From Streptomyces marinisediminis (GTDB lineage Bacteria; Actinomycetota; Actinomycetes; Streptomycetales; Streptomycetaceae), in assembly GCF_026262575.1 (NCBI RefSeq), contig NZ_JAPKFL010000016.1, forward strand, positions 1-64,000: a stretch of DNA of 64,000 nt. The letters are read 5' to 3'. The notes beneath the pieces were generated by a model. That model worked only from the letters and a program-made list of their open reading frames with translations, was not told the origin of the DNA and ran no database searches. Made by a program: the position numbers and the translations under genes. Positions within the stretch are counted from its first letter, which is position 1. Every line of letters begins with the position of its first letter. This document shows, in pieces, positions 35,576 through 44,077 of this stretch.

Positions 35576-36466
35576 TCAGCCGATGTCACTGCCCGCCAGC
35601 GGGTCGAGCACGCCGAGCCAGACCAGCGCGAGCACCACGCTGCCCAGCAGCACGCGGTAGATCACGAAGGGCAGGAAGCTGCGGTGGGAGATGAAGCGCA
35701 TGAACCACGCAATCACGGCGTAGCCGACCAGGCCGCTCACGAGGGTCGCCAGGGCCGTCGGGCCCCAGTCCACGTGGCTGCCCTCCTCGCCGATGGCCGT
35801 CAGCTCGTACGCGCCCGAGGCGAGCACGGCGGGGATGGCCAGCAGGAAGGAGTACCGGGCGGCGGCGGCGCGGTTGTAGCCGAGGAACAGGCCGCCGGTG
35901 ATCGTCGAACCCGACCGGGACATGCCGGGGATCAGCGCGAGCGCCTGGCAGAAGCCGAACAGGACGCCGTCGCGGACGGTCAGGTCCTGGAGGTCCTTGG
36001 GCGGACGCACGGCGCGGTGCCGCCCGCCCTTCTCGGCCCGCTGCGCCGCCCGCGACGCCATCCGGTCGGCGACCCCGAGGACGATGCCCAGGACGATGAG
36101 GCTGGAGGCGATGAGCCGCAGGTCGCGGAAGGGGCCCTCGATGTGGTCCTTGAACAGCAGCCCCAGCACACCGATCGGCAGGGTGCCGACGAGCACGAGC
36201 CAGCCCATCCGGGCGTCCAGCGTCTTGCGCACCGCCTTGTCGCTCAGCGAGCGCCACCAGGCACCGACGATGCGGCCGATGTCCTTGCGGAAGTAGATCA
36301 GCACGGCCGTCTCGGTGCCGATCTGGGCGACCGCGGTGAAGGCCGCGCCCGGGTCCGGCCAGCCCGCGGCGACGGCCGCCAGGCGCAGGTGCGCGCTGGA
36401 GGAGACGGGCAGGAACTCCGTCAGCCCCTGGACGATCCCGAGGATGAATGATTCGAACCAGGTCAT
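35576..36466 (-). CDS. uppP: Undecaprenyl-diphosphatase
   Basis: A 296-aa integral membrane protein of the BacA/UppP family. The two catalytic segments are complete: QGLTEFLPVSSSAH (about 14-27) and IPGMSRSGSTITGG (about 175-188). It dephosphorylates undecaprenyl pyrophosphate to recycle the lipid carrier of peptidoglycan and wall glycans, and overexpression gives bacitracin resistance. A Lys/Arg-rich loop (about 135-160) is present. It lies upstream of lnt in the same direction, so the two envelope genes may be cotranscribed. Confidence 0.95.
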   Translation of the reverse strand: MTWFESFILGIVQGLTEFLPVSSSAHLRLAAVAAGWPDPGAAFTAVAQIGTETAVLIYFRKDIGRIVGAWWRSLSDKAVRKTLDARMGWLVLVGTLPIGVLGLLFKDHIEGPFRDLRLIASSLIVLGIVLGVADRMASRAAQRAEKGGRHRAVRPPKDLQDLTVRDGVLFGFCQALALIPGMSRSGSTITGGLFLGYNRAAAARYSFLLAIPAVLASGAYELTAIGEEGSHVDWGPTALATLVSGLVGYAVIAWFMRFISHRSFLPFVIYRVLLGSVVLALVWLGVLDPLAGSDIG

Positions 36467-36662
36467 GTCGGGATGCGCTCGTCCTTGTAGTCGGGGAGGG
36501 AGGGACAGGGGAAAGGCGGTCTCGGGGAGGGTCGGCCGGCCGGGCCGGGCCGGTCCGGTGCGGGCTGCGGGGCCGGGGTGCGGCGCGGCGCCCGGCGGGG
36601 GCCCGGCGGCGGCCGCGCCCGGTGGCGCGCGAGCCGGTTCAGATGCTACGTCCGGTGCGGCC

Positions 36663-37445
36663 TCATCCCGTCACCGGTGTCGGCACCCGGCACGCCGCCC
36701 GGCGCCGTCGGGCCCGCAGGTACCAGGCGAGCCCGACGGCGCCGAGGCCGGTGACGGCGAGGAAGGCGGAGGCGGCCAGGAACGCGGGCGAGGTCGGATC
36801 GTTCGCCCGGCTGCCGGCCACCGCGTACGCCGCGGTGCTGGGCAGCGTGCCGACGGCGGTCCCGGCCACGATCGCGGGCCACCGGAGGCGGCTCAGCGCG
36901 GCGGCGTAGTTGGACAGGGCGAAGGGCACGCCCGGCAGCATCCGCAGGACCAGCACGGCGCGGAACCCCTCGCGGCTCAGCAGCCGGTCGGCCGCGGCGA
37001 GGCGGCGCCCGCGCAGCAGCGGCCGCAGGGCGTCCCGGCCCAGCAGCCGCCCCAGGCCGAAGGCGGCGGCCGTGCCCAGCACCGAGCCGGCCAGGGACGC
37101 GGCCGTGCCCAGCCCGGCACCGAAGAGCGCCCCCGCGGCCAGCGACAGCACCGGACGCGGCACGAACGCGGCCGTGGCCAGGCCGTAGGCGAGCGTGAAG
37201 CCGGTCAGCGCCGTGCCCGCCGGGAGGTGCGCCGTCCACGAGCCGGTCACCAGCCGCTGCGGCTCGTGCAGCAGCCCGGCCGCCACGGCCGCCGCCAGCA
37301 GCGCGAGCAGCAGCGCGCACTTGAGCCAGGCCGAGCTCAGCGCGGCGGCGACGCGTACACGCGGCCGCCCGGCGGTGGTTGACGTCGCGTCAGGCGGCGC
37401 GACCGCGGCCGCGCCGGGAAGCGGGGGAGGGGCGGGGGCGAGCAC
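36663..37445 (-). CDS. TVP38/TMEM64 (SNARE-associated, DedA-like) membrane protein
   Basis: A 260-aa membrane protein. A Pro/Ala-rich N-terminus (about 1-35) precedes hydrophobic helices and the VTT core with FVPRPVLSLAAGALFG and LRMLPGVPFALSNYAAA, the G-x-PFALSNY-type signature. Members are lipid-scramblase-like and linked to proton-driven transport or envelope stability. The start is a GTG with TTAATC about 7 nt upstream, so the transcript may be leaderless. It diverges from the following spermidine-synthase-like gene. Confidence 0.83.
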   Translation of the reverse strand: MLAPAPPPLPGAAAVAPPDATSTTAGRPRVRVAAALSSAWLKCALLLALLAAAVAAGLLHEPQRLVTGSWTAHLPAGTALTGFTLAYGLATAAFVPRPVLSLAAGALFGAGLGTAASLAGSVLGTAAAFGLGRLLGRDALRPLLRGRRLAAADRLLSREGFRAVLVLRMLPGVPFALSNYAAALSRLRWPAIVAGTAVGTLPSTAAYAVAGSRANDPTSPAFLAASAFLAVTGLGAVGLAWYLRARRRRAACRVPTPVTG

Positions 37446-37575
37446 CGGGTGAGATTAACCCACCCAGGTGAAGCGCGGAGGTCGGTACGGTGACGCGGCG
37501 GTGGCCGCGCCGCTCGCCGATCGCACCGGTCGCCGCCGGTGCCGCGCGGACCCGGGCGTCCCCCACAATGGGGCG

Positions 37576-38418
37576 GTGAACTCCTCCCTGCCCGTCGTCC
37601 GTGCCGTGGACCAGGGCACCGCACGCCTGCTCCCCGACGTGGACCGCCCGCACGCGTGGCTGCTGACCGTCGACGACGCGCCGCAGTCCTACGTCGACCT
37701 GCGCGACCCCGGCCACCTGGAGTTCGAGTACACCCGGCGCATCGGCCACCTCATCGACGCGGTGCCGGGGCCGGGCCCGCTGGACGCGCTGCACCTGGGC
37801 GCCGGCGCGCTGACCCTGCCCCGCTACACCGAGGCGACGCGCCCCGGCTCCCGGCAGCGGGCGGTGGACGCCGACGCGGCGCTGCTCGCCCTGGTCACCG
37901 CGCACCTGCCGCTGCCGCCCGGCACCGGTGTCGAGGTCCGGGCCGAGGACGCGCGCGCGGCGCTCGCCGGCTCGGCTCCGGCCGCCTGGGACCTGATCGT
38001 CGCGGACGTCTTCGGCGGCTCGCGCATCCCGGCGCCGCTGACCACCGCCGAGTGCGCCCGGGCCGCCGCCCGCGCCCTGCGCCCGCATGGCGTCTACGTG
38101 GCCAACCTCGCCGATGCCGCACCGTTCACCTTCCTCGGCTCCCAGGTGGCGTCCTGCGCGCTGGCGTTCACCGACGTGTGCGTCGTCGCCGAGCCCGCCG
38201 TGCTGCGCGGGCGCCGGTTCGGCAACCTGGTGCTGGCCGCCTCCCACGCGCCGCTGCCGCTGGCCGACCTGGCCCGGCGCTGCGCGGGCGACGCCTTCCC
38301 GGCCCGCGTCGTCCACGGTCCGGCGCTGCGCCGGCTGGCCGCGGGCGCGCGTCCGCTTCACGACGGGGCGGCCGGGCCGTCGCCCGAGCCGCCGGCCGGG
38401 GCCTTCAGCATCGGCTGA
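37576..38418 (+). CDS. Spermidine synthase-like class I methyltransferase-fold protein
   Basis: A 280-aa protein. HLEFEYTRRIGHLID matches the front of the polyamine synthase fold, LHLGAGALTLPRY is the glycine-rich cofactor loop and VEVRAEDARAAL with DLIVADVF completes the nucleotide-binding half. These spermidine-synthase-like proteins lack proof of polyamine activity; the substrate is not known. GTG is chosen from CACAAT 6-7 nt upstream, which suggests a leaderless transcript. The last 61 bp overlap the convergent MFS gene. Confidence 0.8.
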   Translation: MNSSLPVVRAVDQGTARLLPDVDRPHAWLLTVDDAPQSYVDLRDPGHLEFEYTRRIGHLIDAVPGPGPLDALHLGAGALTLPRYTEATRPGSRQRAVDADAALLALVTAHLPLPPGTGVEVRAEDARAALAGSAPAAWDLIVADVFGGSRIPAPLTTAECARAAARALRPHGVYVANLADAAPFTFLGSQVASCALAFTDVCVVAEPAVLRGRRFGNLVLAASHAPLPLADLARRCAGDAFPARVVHGPALRRLAAGARPLHDGAAGPSPEPPAGAFSIG

Positions 38419-39722
38419 GCCGGGTCGGGCCCCGCCGCGGCCGCCGCCACCGCGCCGTCGGCCGGGCCGCCCCCGCCCGGCTCGCGTCGCCGCAGCCGCC
38501 GCACCTCCGGGACGCACAGGACCGCGGCGGTCAGCGCCACGACGAGGGCCGAACAGCCCCACAGCGCCGCGTCGGTCCCCACGCGTTCGGCCACCGGACC
38601 GGCCGCCGCGGTGGCCGCCGGCACGAGGGCGAGCGAGCCGAGCCAGTCGTAGGCGGCCACCCGGGAGAACCGGTCCTCCGGCACCTCCTGGTGGAGCGCC
38701 GTCATCCACGTCACCGCGAAGACCTCCACGGAGACGCCGCTGACGAACATCACGGCCGCGAGCCCCGGGGCGCCCACGGGCACGGCCAGGGCGGCCGACG
38801 GGAGGGCGAGCGGGAAGACGCACAGGGCGCCGGCCAGCAGCAGCCGGCGCGGCTTCCACCGGACCATGACCACCGCGCCGAGCACGGTGCCCGCGCCGAA
38901 GGCGGCCAGCGCTAGCCCCCACGGGCGGGCCCCGCCCAGGTGCTCCTCGGCCACCAGTGGCCCGTACACCGCCTCGGCGGCCGCGACGACGGCGTTGACC
39001 ACGGCGAACTGGAGCACCACCGCCCACAGCCAGCGCCGCCCGGTCACCTCGCGCCAGCCCTCGCGCACGTCGTGCAGCAGGCTCCCGCCCGCCGCCGGTC
39101 GCCGGGTGGCGTCGACGTCCAGCAGGGCGCGCAGCGCGGCGGCCACCGCGAACGCCGCCGCGTCGACGGCGAGCACCCACCCGGGGCCGACCGCGGCCGT
39201 CATCGCCCCGCCCAGCGCCGCCCCGCCGATCCCGGCGCCGTTCACCCCCATGCGGAACACGGCGAACGCCCGCCCGGCCTGCTCGCCGCTGACGGTCGCC
39301 AGCACCATGCCCTCGGCGGCCGGGGCGAAGAAGGCCTGCCCGGTGCCGCCCAGGGCCGCGAGCACGGCCATCTGCCACACCTGCGCCTGGCCGGTGAGCA
39401 CCAGCACGGCGAACAGTGCCTGGGAGGTGCAGTTGAGTGCGTTGGCGGCGACCATCACCCGGTGCCGCTGGAACCGGTCGGCGACCGCACCGCCCACGAA
39501 CAGGAAGGCGACCAGCGGCACGGTGCGGGCGGCGGCGACCAGCCCCACGTCCCCGGCGCTGCCGCCCGCCTGGAGCACGGCGAACGCCGCCGCGATGAGC
39601 GCGCCCGCGCTGCCCAGCCCGGTGATGACGGCGGCGGACGTCAGCAGCGTGTAGTTGCGGCCCGCCCACGAGGGCCTGCGCGACCCGCTCCCGAAGGCCC
39701 GGGAACCGGTCGCCTGCCTCAC
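38358..39722 (-). CDS. MFS transporter
   Basis: A 454-aa major facilitator with about twelve helices. The loop between helices 2 and 3 has the family motif-like GGAVADRFQRHRVM, and LGGTGQAFFAPAAEGM belongs to the same half. It fits the drug/macrolide-efflux (MefA-like) clade, so a small-molecule exporter is likely, without a known substrate. Its GTG start overlaps the stop of the upstream gene on the same strand (GTGA), so the two are coupled. Confidence 0.87.
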   Translation of the reverse strand: MRQATGSRAFGSGSRRPSWAGRNYTLLTSAAVITGLGSAGALIAAAFAVLQAGGSAGDVGLVAAARTVPLVAFLFVGGAVADRFQRHRVMVAANALNCTSQALFAVLVLTGQAQVWQMAVLAALGGTGQAFFAPAAEGMVLATVSGEQAGRAFAVFRMGVNGAGIGGAALGGAMTAAVGPGWVLAVDAAAFAVAAALRALLDVDATRRPAAGGSLLHDVREGWREVTGRRWLWAVVLQFAVVNAVVAAAEAVYGPLVAEEHLGGARPWGLALAAFGAGTVLGAVVMVRWKPRRLLLAGALCVFPLALPSAALAVPVGAPGLAAVMFVSGVSVEVFAVTWMTALHQEVPEDRFSRVAAYDWLGSLALVPAATAAAGPVAERVGTDAALWGCSALVVALTAAVLCVPEVRRLRRREPGGGGPADGAVAAAAAGPDPAQPMLKAPAGGSGDGPAAPS

Positions 39723-40792
39723 GCCTCCCCGTCGCCCTCGGTGTAGGGGCGCAGGCTCGCGGTCATCTGGTCGATGACCTCCTGCGGCACCTCGTCCTCG
39801 ACGCCGGTGTCCGAGATCAGCACCCACAGGCGCAGGTCGCGCGAGTCGTCGAGCCAGGAGATGGCGACGGACTTGCCGTCCGCCTCGCACTTGTTCGCCT
39901 TCTCGCCGCCGGTGTGGGTGGCGGTGGCGATGTGGCCCTCGATGCCGTGGTCGTTGCTGAAGGGCTCGGACTCCGTCCAGTCGACGAGCTCCTTGTCCTC
40001 ACCGCCGTGGCGGTGGAAGACGAAGTTCTGGGCGGCCGCGAGCGCGGCCTCCTCGGTGTTCTTCGCCCCCTGCGCGCCCTTGGTGCCCACCACCGCGCGG
40101 GAGTAGGTCCCCTCGTCGGAGTCCCGGCACCAGTCTTCCTCCAGGAAGGCCGGGGCGCTCATGGCCACCGCCGGGGCCGGGATGAGGGCGTCCTCGGAGT
40201 CCTCCGCCTCGCCCCAGCCGACGATCGTGTCCTCGGTGGCCGGCTCCCACTCGCCGGGCACGTCGAACGCGCTGTTGTGCCTGCCGTTGACGACGACCTG
40301 CCAGCCGTCGACCACCGGTCGGGGCTCGCCGTCGTCGGCGTCCGGGTCGTCGGTCGGCTCGGCCGACTCGGACGGCTCCGAGGGGCTCGCCGAGGAGTCG
40401 GCGGACGGGCTCCCCCCGGCGGTGGGCCGTCCGCCGCCCTCGTCGTCGGACAGCAGCCACACGCCCGTGACCACGGCGCCGGCGATCACGGCCAGACAGA
40501 CGGCGATGGCCAGGATGGTGTTGCGGGTGGCGTTCTTCGGCCGGCCCCCGTCCGGAGGGGGCGGGCCCGCCGGTGCCGTGGGCGGCCCCCAGGGCGGCTG
40601 GCCCGGCGGGTGCCCCGGCTGCGGGTAGGGGCCCGGCTGCCGCGGCGCGGGCGCGCCCTGCCCCGGGTAACCGGGCTGCTGCCCGCCCGGCTGCTGGTAG
40701 GGGTTGGGCTGCCCGTACCCACCGGGCTGCTGGTACGGGTTGGGTTCCTGCGGGTTCTGGCCGCCCCCGGGCTGCTGCTGTCCTGGCCACAT
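39719..40792 (-). CDS. Membrane-anchored protein with proline/glutamine-rich N-terminus
   Basis: A 357-aa protein. Residues 1-95 are Pro/Gln/Gly/Tyr repeats (NPYQQPGGYGQP, NPYQQPGGQQP), then one membrane helix (TILAIAVCLAVIAGAVVTGVWLL, about 108-130), a Ser/Pro/Asp-rich linker and an extracytoplasmic domain of about 190 residues with two cysteines (EEDWC, KANKC). This layout resembles Streptomyces surface proteins of unknown function. It is translationally coupled to the MFS gene and diverges from a thioesterase gene. No catalytic motif is visible. Confidence 0.75.
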   Translation of the reverse strand: MWPGQQQPGGGQNPQEPNPYQQPGGYGQPNPYQQPGGQQPGYPGQGAPAPRQPGPYPQPGHPPGQPPWGPPTAPAGPPPPDGGRPKNATRNTILAIAVCLAVIAGAVVTGVWLLSDDEGGGRPTAGGSPSADSSASPSEPSESAEPTDDPDADDGEPRPVVDGWQVVVNGRHNSAFDVPGEWEPATEDTIVGWGEAEDSEDALIPAPAVAMSAPAFLEEDWCRDSDEGTYSRAVVGTKGAQGAKNTEEAALAAAQNFVFHRHGGEDKELVDWTESEPFSNDHGIEGHIATATHTGGEKANKCEADGKSVAISWLDDSRDLRLWVLISDTGVEDEVPQEVIDQMTASLRPYTEGDGEA

Positions 40793-40952
40793 GGCGTGCA
40801 CTCTACGGACGGCTTCGCCCCTGGCCGCCGCCACCCCCGTTTTTCTTACGTGTTCGCGACATACACGGCCGGCCCCCGGGCGGGGATACGACCCGGAGAA
40901 GGGGCCGGGCAGGCCGGGTGCCCACAAGCTACTGACTGGTAATCTGACCGGC

Positions 40953-41405
40953 ATGTCTGAGACCCAGCCCTCGATCGGCGAGCTCCTGACGGCCACCGTG
41001 CCGATGGTGCGCACCCTCAACCTCGAATACCTCGAAACCACTCCCGAGCGCGCGGTCCTGCGCCTGCCCGACCAGCCCGAGTACCACAACCACGTGGGCG
41101 GCCCGCACGCCGGCGCGATGTTCACGCTCGCCGAGTCGGCCAGCGGCGCCGTGGTCCTGGCCGCCTTCATGGACCAGCTCTCCCGCGCCGTGCCGCTGCC
41201 GGTGCGCGCGGAGACCACCTACAAGAAGCTCGCCAAGGGCCCGCTCACCGCGACCGCCGACCTCGGCCGGCCCATCGCCGAGGTGCTGGCGGAGCTCGAC
41301 GCCGGCCGCCGCCCGGAGTTCCCGGTCACCGTCGACATCACCCGCGAGGACGGCGCCGTCACGGGCGACATGACGATCGTGTGGACGCTGCGCCCGAACT
41401 CCTGA
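40953..41405 (+). CDS. DUF4442/PaaI-like hotdog thioesterase
   Basis: A 150-aa single hotdog-fold protein. The core is NHVGGPHAGAMFTLAESASGAVV, with an acidic residue and His of the type used by thioesterases, and the C-terminal strand ends DMTIVWTLRPN. It probably hydrolyses an acyl-CoA, but the acyl group is unknown. A TAATCT box 8 nt before the ATG suggests a leaderless transcript. It is divergent from the membrane-protein gene and followed by carbonic-anhydrase and acyltransferase genes. Confidence 0.83.
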   Translation: MSETQPSIGELLTATVPMVRTLNLEYLETTPERAVLRLPDQPEYHNHVGGPHAGAMFTLAESASGAVVLAAFMDQLSRAVPLPVRAETTYKKLAKGPLTATADLGRPIAEVLAELDAGRRPEFPVTVDITREDGAVTGDMTIVWTLRPNS

Positions 41406-41467
41406 CGCCCGCGGTGGCATACGGTGCTGGCGGGCGCGCGACGGGGAAGAACCGGAAGGAGCTGGTG

Positions 41468-42007
41468 ATGGCAGAGGCGTTGGTCGCGGCGGTGGGCGGC
41501 ACCGAGCCCCGCGTCGACCCGGGGGCGTACACCGCGCCGACCTCCGTGGTGCTGGGCGACGTGGCACTGGCCGCGGGCGCGAGCGTCTGGTACCACGCGG
41601 TGGTGCGGGCCGACATGGGGCCGGTCGCCATCGGCCGGGACAGCAACATCCAGGACAACTGCACCGTGCACGTGGACCCCGGGTTCCCCGTCACCGTCGG
41701 CACCGGGGTGTCGGTCGGGCACAACGCCGTCCTGCACGGCTGCACCATCGAGGACGACGTCCTGGTGGGCATGGGCGCCACCGTGCTCAACGGCGCGGTC
41801 GTCGGCGCCGGCTCGCTGGTCGCCGCGCAGGCGCTGGTGCCGCAGGGCATGCGGGTGCCCCCGGGCTCGCTGGTGGCCGGAGTCCCCGCCCGGGTCCGGC
41901 GCGAGCTGACCGCGGAGGAACGCGAGCACATCCGCCTCAACGCCGCCGCCTACCGGGACCTGGCCGAGCGGCACCGGGCCGCGTTCGGCGGCGCCGAGGC
42001 GGGCTGA
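41468..42007 (+). CDS. Gamma-class carbonic anhydrase-like protein
   Basis: A 179-aa left-handed beta-helix protein. Zinc-ligand-type histidines are present in TVHVD, VGHNAVLHGC, and the Arg/Asp/Gln residues in VRADMGPVAIGRDSNIQDN match gamma-carbonic anhydrases (CaiE/YrdA group). It should form trimers; carbon dioxide hydration activity is likely only if metal is bound. It starts 1 nt before an acyltransferase with the same fold, so the two probably share an operon with the upstream thioesterase. Confidence 0.88.
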   Translation: MAEALVAAVGGTEPRVDPGAYTAPTSVVLGDVALAAGASVWYHAVVRADMGPVAIGRDSNIQDNCTVHVDPGFPVTVGTGVSVGHNAVLHGCTIEDDVLVGMGATVLNGAVVGAGSLVAAQALVPQGMRVPPGSLVAGVPARVRRELTAEEREHIRLNAAAYRDLAERHRAAFGGAEAG

Positions 42008-42008
42008 G

Positions 42009-42749
42009 GTGAACCGGCACACCGTCCTCGCCCTGCTCTCCCGGGCCGTGCACCGCGCCTGGCACTGGACGCAGCGGGCGGGGGCGGTGACCCGGGAGCG
42101 CCCGGGGCCCTACGCGTTCCGCCGCATCGGCTACGGCACCCGGCTCGCCTTCCCGCAGGGCACGATCTTCGGCGCGCCGTGGATCGAGCTGGGCGACCAC
42201 TGCGTCGTCGGCGCCGAGGTGACGCTCACGGCGGGCATGATGCCGGGCCTGGACCTCGGCCCGCGCCCGCTGCTGCGGCTGGGCGACGGCGTCGTGCTGG
42301 GCCGGGGCAGCCACCTCGTCGCGCACGCGGAGGTCACCGTCGGCGACGACGTCTTCTTCGGCCCGTACTGCTACGTGACCTCCACCAACCACTCCTACGA
42401 CGACCCCGAGGAGCCGGTCGGCAAGCAGTGGCCGCGCGCGGCCCCGGTGGAGATCGGCTCGGGGAGCTGGCTGGGCCACGGGGCCGTGGTGCTGCCGGGC
42501 GCCCGGCTCGGGCGCAACGTGGTGGTCGGCGCCGGTTCGGTGGTGCGCGGCGAGGTGCCCGACCACGCGGTGGTCGCCGGGGCCCCGGCGAAGGTCGTGC
42601 GGCGCTGGGACGCCGAGTCCGGCTGGCGGCCCCCGCTGCGCACGCCGCCCCCGGTGCCCGTACCCGAAGGCGTCACGCCCGAGCAGTTGCTCGCGCTCGC
42701 CGAGCCGCCCGAGGACGGGGCCCCGCCCCCGGAGCCGGGCCCGCGCTGA
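42009..42749 (+). CDS. Hexapeptide-repeat acyltransferase
   Basis: A 246-aa left-handed beta-helix acyltransferase. The catalytic His region TSTNHSYDD and the C-terminal repeats (IGSGSWLGHGAVVLPGARLG, VGAGSVV, VVAGAPAKVV) follow the maltose/galactoside O-acetyltransferase family. A variable N-terminus (about 1-35) and a Pro/Glu-rich tail flank the repeats. It begins one base after the carbonic anhydrase stop, so translational coupling is likely. The acceptor is unknown. Confidence 0.86.
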   Translation: MNRHTVLALLSRAVHRAWHWTQRAGAVTRERPGPYAFRRIGYGTRLAFPQGTIFGAPWIELGDHCVVGAEVTLTAGMMPGLDLGPRPLLRLGDGVVLGRGSHLVAHAEVTVGDDVFFGPYCYVTSTNHSYDDPEEPVGKQWPRAAPVEIGSGSWLGHGAVVLPGARLGRNVVVGAGSVVRGEVPDHAVVAGAPAKVVRRWDAESGWRPPLRTPPPVPVPEGVTPEQLLALAEPPEDGAPPPEPGPR

Positions 42750-42754
42750 GTCCC

Positions 42755-42797
42755 GGTCCCACGCGTGGGACCCGGTCCCACGCGCCCGGGGACCGGC
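42755..42797. terminator. Bidirectional terminator with nested palindromes
   Basis: The 18-bp perfect palindrome GGTCCCACGCGTGGGACC (42755-42772) is followed by a second GGTCCC copy paired with GGGACC (42775-42795). It lies between the convergent acyltransferase and CoA-binding genes, whose ends are 50 bp apart. Confidence 0.7.
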
Positions 42798-42799
42798 CG

Positions 42800-43216
42800 T
42801 CACAGCAGCGGCAGCTCGATCGCCGGGCAGCGGTCCATCACCATCTCCAGCCCCGCGGCCCGGGTGCGCGCGTAGGCGTCCACGTCCACCACGCCGAGCT
42901 GGAACCACACGCCGCGCGCCCCGACGGCCACGGCCTCGTCGGCCACCCGCCCGGCCAGCGAGGTGTTCACGAACACGTCCACCACGTCGACCGGGAACGG
43001 TATCTCGGCCAGACTCGCGTACCCGGGTTCGCCGTCCACCGCCTCCGCCCTCGGGTGCACCGGCACGACCCGCTTCCCGTGGCGGCGCAGCACCCGGGCG
43101 ACGCCGTACGCCGCCCGCGCGGTGTTGTTCGACAGCCCGACCACCGCCCAGGTGTCTCCCAGTTCCGTGAGCATCCGGCGGACGGCCCGGTCGTCCGTGC
43201 GTACGTCGAGATCCAT
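42800..43216 (-). CDS. CoA-binding domain protein (YccU/succinyl-CoA synthetase-like)
   Basis: A 138-aa Rossmann-fold protein of the CoA_binding_2 family. It starts MDLDVRTDDRAVRRMLTELG, with WAVVGLSNNTARAAYGVARVL as the nucleotide loop, VVPVHPR as the second strand and the C-terminal MDRCPAIELP. These small proteins bind CoA in structures but have no proven enzymatic role. ATG is chosen as the canonical start. Confidence 0.86.
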   Translation of the reverse strand: MDLDVRTDDRAVRRMLTELGDTWAVVGLSNNTARAAYGVARVLRRHGKRVVPVHPRAEAVDGEPGYASLAEIPFPVDVVDVFVNTSLAGRVADEAVAVGARGVWFQLGVVDVDAYARTRAAGLEMVMDRCPAIELPLL

Positions 43217-43382
43217 GCCCTCGACAACTCCCGGCCACGGTGGCGCATTCCCGACGGTGCCCGGAGCTTGTCCGGGCACCGGCCGCCGGGCCGGTCCGCC
43301 GCCGGGGCCGGTCCGCCGCCGGGTGCCCCGGGGACGCCCGCCCCGGGGCCCGGGCCCGCGTCCGGACCCATAGGCTGGCCGG

Positions 43383-44006
43383 ATGCAGGACCAGTACCTG
43401 ACCGTCGCGGCCGCCGGCGTCCACGAGACGGAGGTCAACCGGTCGCGCTTCGTGTGCGCGCTCGCCCCGGCCGCCACCGAGGCCGCGGCACGGGCCTTCC
43501 TCGCCCGCGTGCGCGCCGAGCACCCGGCGGCCTCCCACCACTGCTACGCCTACGTCGTCGGCGCCGCCGGGGAGGTCCAGAAGTCCGGTGACGACGGCGA
43601 GCCCGGCGGCACCGCGGGGGCGCCCATGCTGCAGATGCTGCTGCGCCGCGAGATCCGCTACGCCGTCGCCGTCGTCGCGCGCTACTTCGGCGGGACCAAG
43701 CTCGGCGCGGGCGGGCTCATCCGCGCCTACGGCGGTGCGGTGGGCGCCGCGCTGGACGCCGTGGGCACCACCGTCCGGCAACGCCGCCGGCACGCCACGC
43801 TCACCGTCGGCCACGACCGCGCCGGGCGGCTGGAGAACGACCTGCGCGCCACCGGGCACGAGGTCCGCGACGTGCGCTACGGCGCCGAGGTCACCTTCGA
43901 CCTCGGCCTGCCCGCCGCCGGCGTGGAGGCCTTCCGCGCCTGGCTCGCCGACGCCACCGCGGGCACCGCCCGCCTGGAACTGCACGGCGACACCTACGGC
44001 CCCTGA
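43383..44006 (+). CDS. YigZ/IMPACT family protein
   Basis: A 207-aa two-domain protein. The N-terminal UPF0029 domain includes SHHCYAYVV and SGDDGEPGGTAGAPML, plus VARYFGGTKLGAGGLIRAY. The C-terminal domain (about 135-207) has an EF-G-like ferredoxin fold. Eukaryotic IMPACT regulates Gcn2; the bacterial role is unclear, possibly ribosome-related. A TAGGCT box about 6 nt before the ATG suggests a leaderless transcript. Confidence 0.88.
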   Translation: MQDQYLTVAAAGVHETEVNRSRFVCALAPAATEAAARAFLARVRAEHPAASHHCYAYVVGAAGEVQKSGDDGEPGGTAGAPMLQMLLRREIRYAVAVVARYFGGTKLGAGGLIRAYGGAVGAALDAVGTTVRQRRRHATLTVGHDRAGRLENDLRATGHEVRDVRYGAEVTFDLGLPAAGVEAFRAWLADATAGTARLELHGDTYGP

Positions 44007-44077
44007 CGCCGCGCCGCGCGAAGGCCCGAGCAGGGCCCCGGGCGGCGGTGTCACCGGCAGCACTTAGGGTCTGGGCC